Assembly: GCA_949751835.1 (NCBI GenBank)
Contig: CATKHK010000104.1
Location: 1 to 64,000, forward strand
Source of the DNA: Blepharisma japonicum
Taxonomy: Eukaryota > Ciliophora > Heterotrichea > Heterotrichida > Blepharismidae
Length of the DNA: 64,000 nucleotides
Reading direction: 5' to 3'
Below, piece by piece: positions 55,653 through 64,000 of the stretch. The notes beneath the pieces were generated by a model. The model worked only from the letters and a program-made list of their open reading frames with translations, made no database searches and was not told the origin of the DNA. Position numbers and translations under genes: made by a program. Position 1 is the first letter of the stretch; each line of letters starts with the position of its first letter.

Positions 55653-58600
55653 ATGGAATCCCAAGTTATTGAGGCTGAACTCATACATCTAGTTAGCGAG
55701 TATATGGCTCTACGAGTTATTCTCCCAGCTAAGCAAGGAGAAGAAATCGAATCTGAAGGCCTTCACGCAATTTTTGCCATCGATAAAAGTGGCTCAATGT
55801 CTGGTGGCCCAATTCGTGATGCAAAAGGAGCACTTATAAGTCTAATTCAAAAATTCCGAAAAGCAGAAATCCCTATCACAGCTTATCTATTTAGCAATAA
55901 GCTGGAAATAATGTCTTCAGAAGATGAAGGGTATGAAATAATGCATGATAAAGCAGAAAAGCTCAAGGCATCCGGAGGGACGCTGTTTGGCCCAGTAATA
56001 GAACAAATTCATACAAGAATTATTGAAAAGGCAATGAAAAACGTGTTCTGTGTCTGACTTTCAGATGGGCAAGACAATAAAGGACTGACCCAGCTGATTC
56101 CAGTTATGGACAAGTTTAAGCAGGATATGGAGGATTATGGTATTTCCATTGCAATGCATACTATAGGGTTTTCAGGAGATCATGATGCAAATTTATTAAC
56201 TAAACTTTCACAAAGCGGTACTAGAAAAGGATCTTTCCAATACGTCCCTCCAAACGGAAGAATTCCAGTAGCAGTCAACAACGTTTATGACTTAGCTTTT
56301 GAGTCTACTACATGGGCAAGATTCATTTCTCATGGAGGGAATACCACACATAAAATTGATATAGAAAAAGATGATGAGTCAGGAAATTTGAAAGGACTCA
56401 TTTATATTAGTGAAAATGACTTAGAAGAATGCAAGATTGAGGTACACAGAGGCTCAAATGTCATGCTATATGATCTTGACCCACACAGAGGAGAAATTTC
56501 AGAGTTTAAAGACTTGGTTTTATTAGTTACTAATTTTGTTAGTAATAAAATCATACAGATTTTAGAAGTTGGAGGTGATAAAGCTGCCCAAAAACTTGTA
56601 GAAATCAGACCTTTGATTCAGGAAATGGAAACAAGAATTGACTATTTAGAAAATGAAGCCAAAAAGCTTAGGCCTTTCCACAGAAAGCAATGTATTCCAT
56701 TCTTCTCAACTACAAGAGAATTATTGCAGAATTATTACACAACATTAAGAGAAAGTGCTGGGGTTCATCTTTCCAACATCCAGCTTGCCTCATTAAATAA
56801 CTTGGCACATAAAAATATTCTCAAAAGAAACCTAGAAAGAAAAATTGCCAGAGAAGTCGGGAAAAATATTGACATGCTTAATGAATCAGAAAAACTTATT
56901 GGTGAAATAGTCCAAGGATTCAATAAAGACGAATTAGAAAAAAAATACAAAGGACAATTAGAAAAATACGGAGAGTGTGTGCTGTCAACTAGAAACTGGC
57001 TAGAAGCTATCATAGATGGTGACTGTTTCTGCGCCACTTTTGAGCTTGAACGACCTCAAAACTTACTAGGTGACGCTTTAGAAATAAAAATTAAAAAAAT
57101 GAATACCACTGTAATCACCTCAGATTCCTTTGTAGACTCTGCATTATTTGAAACTAAAGCTGGCCAAATCATTCAAGCAGAAAGAGCTTATCAGCATGGG
57201 ATGGAGCCTAAGCCAGCTAGTAACCTTGTAAAAGGCCTTCCAAATGAAATTATCAATGGTGTCATGCCTATCTACATAAACGAAGACCATTGGCAAATAG
57301 CGCGTCTTCGTATCAAGCCGATGATTGCCTGGGACATTACAGTTGACGTGCTAGGGTACATGCCAATTCAGATCTTCTTGTTCCCTTTCTCTATTTTTGT
57401 CCGTGTCTTTGAAGATGCAGAGTCTGAGTTCCAAACATTCCAATTTGAGCTCATAAAAGACACTTGCTTAGCTATTTATCGTGATAACCGTGACCAAATG
57501 ATACAGCATCTGCAAGAGTGGCATTCAAATTACTTATCGAACCCTGCATCACGCCTGCCAGAAAATATTTCAAGTAATTCTATATTTCTTGCTCAGCTTT
57601 TCTGTGCATATGTGAATGGAGATTTCCCACAAGCATCAGAAATTTTCCCATATGTCTTTGAAGAAGAATTTAGAAGGAGAATTTCAATGAAAAAAGATAT
57701 TCCGCTGCATGATTTTGCTATGAAAATGCTCGGAATTAAAATGGAAGACCACCTCGCACAAGTCAAAGCAGAACTCTTTGGTGTAGAGTCTCATTATGCC
57801 CAAGTATTTCATAGTGTTCAATCCACAGCTAGCACTAAAATGGATATAGAAACCCCTACAGGAGGAGCACCTGCCAAAAAAGAATCAAAAATCGACTTTG
57901 AGTTCACAGGTCGTATCACAGAACTGAGCCAAAAAGCTCAAGGATTTATCGAAAGAATCCACCAAAACATGAACAAAGGTGGCATGTTATACAGAACTTT
58001 AAAGCCTATGGGCTTATTCAACATTCCACCCTACACAACTCTTGACAGTGCTGGTTTAACGACAAATGAGCAAAAACTCGCATTGATTTTCCAGTCATTA
58101 AGAGACAAAAAGAATTCTGATAGAAAAGATGCATTTTCCAATGGCACTTATATTGACATTTTTAACCCTGACCAAGCCTTGGCATTTATTCAAAAAGTTT
58201 ATACACAGACTGTTATAAGAGAAGCTCAAGCCTATAGAAACCAAATTATCACAGAAATGAACAGCAAGCAATATGAGCAAAGATCAATAGAATTCGCCTG
58301 CACCACAAATTTAGAAGAAGCTGCTGGATGTTTGTATGGAGTCAAGCAAGGGTCAAGCGAGTTCAAGCAGTTTTATAGACAGTTGATGCTCCCTCATGCA
58401 CAGTTTGCAGCCCACAAGCTCAAAATGCTTACACATGGTGAATACCAAGGTGTCAAGCTTGTTCTGGATACTTTGAAAAGCAACAAATTGGTCACTTGGA
58501 TACCTAAAGATAAAGTTTTCCACAAAATTTGGTTCCCAAATGTAAATAAAACGCTCAAGGAAGACTGGATTGCTGCGATTCCAAGCAAAGCTGAACATAT

Positions 58601-58784
58601 TGAGCATAAATATTTAAGAATGAACGGAGTGTTTGTGGCTTATACTAAGCCAAGAAGCAACGTAAAAGATCCAAAACATTGGGCTGGAAAAAGCAAAGTT
58701 AAAAAGTCTGCAACAGGGACATCGAGCTCTACAAGGGTAAAAAAGCAAAGAAAAGCTAAGCCTGCAGCTGGGAAAAAGTGGTAG
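55653..58784 (+). CDS. Large von Willebrand A-domain protein with unassigned C-terminal region (1043 aa)
   Basis: One TGA (56055-56057) is Trp in FCVWLSDGQDN. The vWA domain spans about residues 30-225, with the MIDAS motif DKSGSMSGG (DxSxS), the Thr segment ASGGTLFGP and the Asp in LSDG, so metal binding looks intact. There is no signal peptide, so it is likely cytosolic or nuclear. The remaining ~800 residues include a helical part (VEIRPLIQEMETRIDYLENEAKKL), a region with DGDCFCATFELERPQNLLGDALE and NGVMPIYINEDHWQIARLRI, and a highly basic end (RVKKQRKAKPAAGKKW). Similar vWA proteins with a conserved protist-type middle occur in several lineages; the function is unknown. Confidence 0.88.
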
Positions 58785-58807
58785 ACTTAATTTAATAGAT
58801 AATTAAT

Positions 58808-59194
58808 ATGAGAAATTATTTGTTAAGAAGATGGATAAGCAATCTGGTCACATCAAAGCGATTGTATTTTAATAGTGCTACAAGAAGAAGTATGACAACT
58901 GATGAAGCTACAGAGAAAAAGGCAGAAGAAATAGAAGAATACGAGCCTTATGATAATAGTGAGACTGTACAAGTAATCAAAGAAATTATTGAAGGAAGAG
59001 TCAGGCCTTATGTAAAAGAGGACGGTGGAGATATAAGATACATGGGATTTAATAAAGAAACAGGAATTCTCAGGCTGAAAATGTTGGGGTCTTGTGCAGA
59101 TTGTCCATCACAAGATGACACATTAAAAGAAGGAATTGAAAAGATGATGATGTTTTATTTGCCGGAAGTCAAAAGAGTAGAAGCTGTTATTTAA
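58808..59194 (+). CDS. NFU1: Mitochondrial NFU1-type iron-sulfur scaffold (128 aa)
   Basis: The C-terminal NifU domain is complete: VQVIKEIIEGRVRPYVKEDGGDIRYMGF and LRLKMLGSCADCPSQDDTLKEGIEKMMMFYLPEV, with the cluster-binding Cys96 and Cys99 (CADC). The first ~28 residues (MRNYLLRRWISNLVTSKRLYFNSATRRS) are Arg-rich, hydroxylated and free of acidic residues, a good mitochondrial presequence. The N-terminal NFU domain of longer homologs is absent. It delivers 4Fe-4S clusters to mitochondrial enzymes. It begins 23 bp after the vWA gene stop. Confidence 0.95.
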   Translation: MRNYLLRRWISNLVTSKRLYFNSATRRSMTTDEATEKKAEEIEEYEPYDNSETVQVIKEIIEGRVRPYVKEDGGDIRYMGFNKETGILRLKMLGSCADCPSQDDTLKEGIEKMMMFYLPEVKRVEAVI

Positions 59195-59228
59195 GGCTTA
59201 AATAAAAGTTAAATAGCCAGTAATAATT

Positions 59229-59486
59229 ATGAGAGCAGCCCATGCTAATAATGAATCTGAAATGAGAGAGAATTCTGATAGATCAAACATAACTGGATAC
59301 ACTTTAGAAGAGAGAAACTTAACAGAAATCAACGATAACGCAAAACTATTATACAATATATCAATAAGATCTTGGAAAGAATTTCTAAAAGACACAACTT
59401 CACCACTAAAAAATTGTCTTGAGGAGCTTTCAACTCTAGCATCAAGTGGCAAACCTGATATCCCGAGTGAAGAGCCAGTTGAATAA
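59229..59486 (+). CDS. Small protein of unknown function (85 aa)
   Basis: A clean short frame from ATG 59229 to TAA 59486 placed tightly between NFU1 (34 bp upstream) and the convergent lipase gene (24 bp downstream), which makes a real gene likely. It is acidic with one helical middle (NDNAKLLYNISIRSWKEFLKDTT). It has no signal, membrane segment or domain I recognise. Its single Trp is TGG. Confidence 0.6.
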   Translation: MRAAHANNESEMRENSDRSNITGYTLEERNLTEINDNAKLLYNISIRSWKEFLKDTTSPLKNCLEELSTLASSGKPDIPSEEPVE

Positions 59487-59510
59487 ATAATAAAAATCAA
59501 GATTAACTAA

Positions 59511-61163
59511 TTAATTTTGCATGATCTCTTCGAACTCTTCTTCTCCTTCCAAATTCTCAACGATTTTCACTGGCTTTAAATGCATCCTCTCTCTGATTTC
59601 TTGGAAGCATGAATCAAATGTTTTTTCTATCACCATGATAGATTTCAGCATATTTATTTTAGGAAAAGTCCTAACTTGGCCTTTTCTAATGCATCTTTGG
59701 ATATCTTCATCAGTCGGATTTGATAAAATATTTACATAATCTTTGATAGAAGGAATTGGTCAGATCGTTACATGACCGCGATACTGCTGGGTAAAAATTC
59801 CTAACCATCATGTTAAGGTGTGACATAAATTAAGCAAATTCAGCTGCTGAACTCTATGCTGAAACTCCATCAGTAGCATTCTCTTAAATAGTCTGAATAG
59901 CTTATAATTAAAAGTGTCTCCTCAGCTTCCTCCTCCATCTTCAGGTGTCAGCAAAGGAACAATCCAAGGATTTGTTTGAGACACTATAAATGCATTAACA
60001 TTGAAAAGCTCAGCAATTTTTTGTGTCGGCAGGTCGGCTTTGATTGATCCATCAATAAATTTTAGCCCTGAAGGATGATATGGAACTGTCTGGCCAATGT
60101 GATTTTTACATTCTAGCTCTACCGATTCAAATATATATGGAATTGCACAGGAAGCCAAAACAGCGCTTCATACAAGAACGTGTGGGGCTGTCAAGTAGTT
60201 AAGAAGACGGTAATCACTATAGTCACTTGATTCACTTACAGTGATGTTCAAGACAGTTCCAGTTTTCTCATATGCCTCCTCAAACGTGATTTCTCCTAAA
60301 GTGTTTCGTAAGAATCTTTCTAAATATTTAATATCCATTAAATACCCATCTGTGAAAAGTCTTTTAATCTTCTTTATCCAAGGTCCACCCTCTAAGCCTG
60401 ACTGCTCATCATATTTAATAGTCCCTTTTTCAAACCATTTTGGAATTTCTTCCCACTTAGTTGTCCCTATAAAAGCAGCAACCATAGACCCAGCAGACGT
60501 CCCAGCAATTATTTTTGGCAATAAATCCTGCTCATATAGTGCTTTGACGACCCCGAGATGATAAATCCCAAGTCCTCCTCCTCCACTCATTAGGAAAGCA
60601 GTTTTTCCGAAAGAATAGCGAGAATCAGAAAAAAAGGTCAGCTTGGATTTTAATGGATAGTCAGGGGAATTTAAAATATGTCTTAAAGCAGAACAGACCT
60701 CATCTTGATACTCCATGATCAAGTATTTTGTGTCAATTAATGATTTTGAGTACAAGCTTGGGTTTAAACTACCGCCTAAACCTCGTAATAGACCGGAGCG
60801 AAGATAATGGACTAAAGCATTCATATCATTTCGTTGACGAAGGTTTCGAATTAATTTAAGTCTTCTGCGTAATAATATATAATCATATAAAGGACACTGC
60901 TCACGCTTTTTCCAAGGATTCTTGCCTTCAAGCCTATCGAGTTCTTCAGCTGCGGATTTTCATGATTTTCAGTCTCGGGCTCGTTCAAGTTTTTTGAGGT
61001 TCAAAATGATTTCGCCAAGGTCTCAAAAGCAGCATATCAGCTTAGAGTAGAGTTTATCAGAAATTTCGGTAGTAACTTCGAAGACTTCGATTATCTCTTC
61101 TATAGCTACACAAACGAATTTTTTTGTGAAATAGCTTTTATAATTTTTCACAGCTTCAAGCAT
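59511..61163 (-). CDS. SDP1/TGL-type patatin-like triacylglycerol lipase (550 aa)
   Basis: Seven TGA codons are Trp, so the standard code would cut it into pieces. Residues about 70-180 match the DUF3336 region of fungal TGL3/4/5 and plant SDP1 lipases: W-KSAAEELDRLEGKNPWK, YDYILLRRRLKLIRNLRQRNDMNALVHYLRSGLLRGLGG, LYSKSLIDTKYLIMEYQDEV. The patatin domain then has the oxyanion GGGGLG (194-199), the nucleophile Ser in GTSAG (221-225) and the catalytic Asp in DGS (about 371). All catalytic parts are present. These enzymes release fatty acids from lipid droplets. ATG 61163 is the first in frame. Confidence 0.93.
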
Positions 61164-61971
61164 GATAATTATGATTAATTCACTGATTTTTATGGAAACG
61201 AATCTTTTTAAATGGTTAGACTTCTTATTAGAACAGATTTAAAGTGTTAGAAGGTCCATAAATTAATATTAGCATACCTTATAAAATATTATCCATTTAA
61301 GTCACTAATTTAAAAAATAACTAAAAAACTAAAGTATTTTCAAGTCTCTTGTTTAATCCATTTTGTCAATAAATTAGAAAATTTAATTTTTAACTTTAAT
61401 ATTATTATAGATAAATTTTCATAAATAACTTTAACTATTAATTTATAAACTGATCCGTTTTAGAGAATTATTTATTTGGGATTCTAATATTTCTTGAAAA
61501 ATTTATCATTTAGATTTTTGTGAACTTTATTAACTTGATTGAGTAGAAATGAAGATGATAAAATTAGTAGAAGGATTAAGAAGATTGATAATAAATAAAA
61601 TAGATCCAAAAATTTAAAAGTGCATCAGTAAATTCTCAATTAAGCAGAATTAAAAATGATAAAATATAAAGCATATTTAATAGTTTATAATATAAATTAT
61701 TAGAACAAATAAAGTAAAATAGTAAGAGGACTAGAAACTAAATATGGCTTCTATAAAATAAATTTAATTTAGATCTATATTGATTATTTTATTAATCCGC
61801 TATTATTTCGAGCTTGTTAATATTCCGCAAATAATAAAATTAATTTTTAAAATATATTAGTAACGGTTTGAATATAGAATAACAGTTAATTGAATATCAA
61901 AAATGCTAGCATCCTTTCCATAACTACAATATCTAACTTTGAATTTTAAATTACAAACGAAAAAATTATAA
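61164..61971. other. AT-rich intergenic region, no gene seen
   Basis: About 810 bp, extremely AT-rich, between the lipase 5' end and the first RING gene's stop codon; no supported frame or RNA. Confidence 0.6.
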
Positions 61972-62627
61972 TTAATTATCTTTAGCAATGCCAAAAGCAA
62001 TATCTTTACGACAAACTGGGCATGTTAAATGTTGAGATTTCTTTGCTCATTCATCTAGGCACTGAATATGGAATAAATGGTCGCATTCAGTTTTCGTAAG
62101 ACATTCTCAAATATTAAAATCCCCTAAGCATATTGAACAGGCTTTTTGTTTAGCAAATAAATCTTCTGTACACTTTACAATTTCTACTGCTGGAATTCTC
62201 TTGACTGCTGGCAAACTTTGTCGCTCTGAATTCTGCTGCAGACCAGACCTTTCTCTCAATATTTGAGATTCAGATATAAAGTTATTCCATCTGTTTATGG
62301 ATTCTCTATCTGGTGGTGGAATTGAACCTTCTCTACCTTGAATAACTTGACTCTCTTCTTCATCATCTTCACCAAAGCAGTTGTTTTCATTACTCACTAA
62401 GCACTTTTTTCCAGCTTTTTTCCAGCTTTCTTACGCTTCCAAGCTGTATATATAACTATGCCTATTACTGCTATCATAAATAGTATTCCTATAATACCTC
62501 CTGCTATTGGGCCACCACTGTTATCGTTATCTTTACTGTTGTCAGAGCCAGCATCTCCATCTTGAGCATGAATAAGAGCAATCGCAGTGATAATAATCAA
62601 TGAGAAACATGGGCGATTAAACCCCAT
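61972..62627 (-). CDS. RING-H2 membrane protein with an out-of-frame 11-bp tandem duplication (frame broken)
   Basis: Probable E3 ubiquitin ligase. It begins with a signal peptide (MGFNRPCFSLIIITAIALIHAQ), a short acidic lumenal part (SDNSKDNDNSGG) and one membrane helix (GGIIGILFMIAVIGIVIYTAW) with a basic flank. The rest, in another frame, has an acidic linker and a RING-H2 finger: CSICLGDF, CDHLFHIQCLDEW, CPVC, with two TGA codons as Trp. The frame change falls at 62405-62426, where an 11-bp unit occurs twice in tandem; one copy would keep a single frame (KKAGKKCLVSNENN). A 20-nt GTAAGA...AAAAG splice would also restore it but is not a usual intron length here. The paralog at 63366 is intact. 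Confidence 0.8.
62405..62426. repeat. Perfect 11-bp tandem duplication inside the RING gene
   Basis: The unit TTTTTTCCAGC occurs exactly twice (62405-62415 and 62416-62426). Since 11 is not a multiple of three it shifts the reading frame between the membrane helix and the RING part. It looks like a recent slip or duplication. Confidence 0.9.
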
Positions 62628-62646
62628 TTATATCTTTATAATCTAA

Positions 62647-62731
62647 ATGCAATTAATTGCTCATTAGAATATCTCCTTAAGCAGGATAACTAATTTCTGA
62701 TACCTGATTATTCATTGGAAAGAATTTGATG
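62647..62731 (-). promoter_or_regulatory. Conserved upstream block of the first RING gene
   Basis: Positions 62647-62672 are identical over 26 bp to 63915-63940, and similarity continues to a shared GAATTTGATG at 62722-62731 (63991-64000 in the other copy). The blocks start 20-22 bp upstream of each ATG. Conservation of non-coding DNA at a fixed distance from the start suggests promoter or 5' UTR elements, or simply recent duplication. Confidence 0.55.
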
Positions 62732-62790
62732 AGCAAAAATTATTAGCATGGATCTGAAAATAAAATATAATTTTCTAATTATAATATGAC

Positions 62791-62834
62791 GCAGAAAAAG
62801 AGAACTCTTGTATGGGAGTTCTTTTGCTTTTTGC
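62791..62834. repeat. Imperfect hairpin between the RING genes
   Basis: A perfect 7-bp stem AGAACTC/GAGTTCT (62801-62807 and 62816-62822) with an 8-nt loop is extended by imperfect pairing of GCAGAAAAAG with the TTTGCTTTTTGC that follows. It may be an RNA 3'-end structure or a small non-coding RNA; no family recognised. Confidence 0.4.
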
Positions 62835-63365
62835 AGCTCTTCAGGTATAGCTGGCTCATTTATCTCCTCCTTTCTTAGGCTTTAGCACAATATTTAATTT
62901 ATTAGTAATTATGATATAAATAACACTAGAATACTACAGAACTAAATATTTTAATGCTGTTTCTTATAAAAAACATTAAATAGAAAATTTAAAACCCCTA
63001 GCCTTGATGGCTGGAAGTGGATGGTTTAATTAAGGATAAGGATGAATAATTATATGGTTTTGAAAAAGCTTAGGATTTTTTTGCTATAAATATGGTAGGA
63101 ATTAATTATTTCCCTCTTTAAAAGAAACAATTAAAATTAATGTTTCCTTTTAATTCAATAGAATATCAAGTTTGATTTTCTTTTAATTGAATAAAATTGG
63201 CCAGTAAATATAATATTTTAATGATTAGGGTTTTAACATTCCGATTATTAGAATATATATATTCTCTAAATTTTATATATTTTTCCCAGCTAGAAGATAA
63301 TAAATTCTATTTAACAGTCAAATCTCGAATTAGGCAATCCTATATTAAATTGGAATTGATAAAAA

Positions 63366-63893
63366 TTAATTAACTGGCCTGGAGACTTCTTTACGGCAAA
63401 CTGGGCATGTTAACTCTTGAGTATGCTCTGCTCAATCATCTAAGCATTTAATATGAAATAAATGATCACATTTGGTCTTAATAAGGTATTCTCCTTTTGT
63501 AAAATCGGCTAAGCATATTGAACAGGCTTTTTGCTCAGAAATCGAATATTCATTGCAATTTGCCCTTTGATCTCCAATTAAACTTGACAAACTTCGTTTT
63601 TCAGCTACTGGCAAATTTTGCCTTACTGTATTAACTTGCTGCGCAGATCTTTGTCTTAAGGACATTTCAGCTTTATATTTCTTAATTATTCATGGAACAA
63701 TGATGAGTAAAAAGATTACAAATCCCACTCCTACCAAAATGCCTATTATAGCTCCACTAGAGATGTTTTTACTGCTATTACTACTATCTGAATCAGAACT
63801 ATCGTCAAAGCCATCGTGACGCTCATGTTGAGCATTGATATTAGCAACTGCAGCGAAAATGATCAAGGAGAAACTTGGGCAATTTAATTCCAT
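63366..63893 (-). CDS. RING-H2 membrane protein, intact copy (175 aa)
   Basis: Paralog of the gene at 61972-62627 with an unbroken frame; two TGA codons are Trp. It starts at ATG 63893 with a signal peptide (MELNCPSFSLIIFAAVANINAQ), a short acidic Ser/Asp-rich lumenal segment (DDSSDSDSSNSS), one membrane helix (GAIIGILVGVGFVIFLLIIVPW), a basic flank (IIKKYKAEM), a linker and a C-terminal RING-H2 finger (CSICLADF, KCDHLFHIKCLDDW, CPVCRKEV). The plan, lumenal segment then helix then RING-H2, is that of small membrane E3 ligases such as plant ATL or animal RNF13-type proteins without a PA domain. The substrate is unknown. Confidence 0.9.
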
Positions 63894-63914
63894 CTTTGTA
63901 TTTTTATAGTCTGC

Positions 63915-64000
63915 ATGCAATTAATTGCTCATTAGAATATTTCCATTAAAGCAGAAAAGCTAATTTCTTTTCCTGATGGCTCATTAAAAAGAATTTGATG
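63915..64000 (-). promoter_or_regulatory. Conserved upstream block of the second RING gene (runs to the window edge)
   Basis: Matches 62647-62731 as described there, including a 26-bp identical core at 63915-63940 and GAATTTGATG at the last ten bases of the window. The similarity probably continues outside the window, so the right edge of the duplicated unit is not visible. Confidence 0.55.

Larger units (their letters stand above)
62628..63365. other. Region between the RING genes: conserved upstream block and a hairpin, no gene seen
   Basis: The first ~105 bp (62628-62731) are clearly similar to the sequence upstream of the second RING gene and probably contain the promoter. A hairpin lies at 62791-62834. 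The rest is AT-rich without a supported frame. Confidence 0.6.

Overview
This 64-kb window looks like macronuclear DNA of a heterotrich ciliate that reads UGA as tryptophan, most likely Blepharisma or a close relative. Three things support this. More than 20 genes stay open only if TGA is sense, and the TGA codons often fall where families have Trp, for example the DHHC-CTW motif and the TM9SF C-terminus. TAA and TAG act as stops. At four sites, reading frames that otherwise break are restored by removing a 15- or 16-nt intron (GTA...TAG/CAG) with an A six bases from its 3' end. Stentor shares the tiny introns but uses the standard code, so the combination favours Blepharisma. This genus call is inference; no species is claimed.

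Layout. At 1-48 lies the 5' end of 18S rRNA on the minus strand, with its upstream spacer; the sequence then runs directly into protein-coding DNA. From about 1 to 18.5 kb: a small membrane protein, a Cys-tailed protein, an SCP/FCP1-type phosphatase, a mitochondrial [2Fe-2S] ferredoxin, ribosomal eL37, a multi-pass membrane protein, a WD40 protein, a TPR-IQ protein, a DCN1-like neddylation factor, a FYVE-like zinc protein, a CIMIP2-like ciliary protein, a CorA-type Mg transporter and an F-BAR/TBC Rab-GAP. From 18.6 to 28.3 kb: Rab6 with an in-frame TAA, a Cys/His HYAK-motif protein, a putative lipid-anchored protein, a possible PP1-docking microprotein, kinesin-8, a secreted Cys-rich protein, endonuclease V and a TM9SF protein. 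From 28.9 to 43 kb: two paralogous C2H2 proteins, a coiled-coil protein, a Cys-tailed basic protein, ribosomal uL30, a Nup88-like protein, an EF-hand/FAM161 protein, a small membrane protein and a hybrid histidine kinase. From 43.6 to 64 kb: a second WD40 protein, a cyclic-nucleotide-binding K+ channel, CHMP4/Snf7, a DHHC palmitoyltransferase, an aromatic-rich membrane protein, a CCDC81-like protein, a large coiled-coil protein, a 1043-residue vWA protein, NFU1, a small protein, an SDP1-type patatin lipase and two paralogous RING-H2 membrane proteins.

The genes form no operons. Recurring themes are membrane traffic (Rab6, TBC, CHMP4, TM9SF, DHHC), cilia and cortex (kinesin-8, FAM161, CIMIP2, CCDC81) and mitochondrial Fe-S proteins (ferredoxin, NFU1). 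Spacing is tight, down to 14 bp between same-strand genes. Several AT-rich gaps of 0.3-1 kb hold no gene I can support. No transposon, virus-like element, tRNA or CRISPR array was recognised. The observations most worth checking are the in-frame TAA in Rab6, the 11-bp tandem duplication that shifts the frame of one RING gene, and the junction of rDNA with protein-coding DNA.
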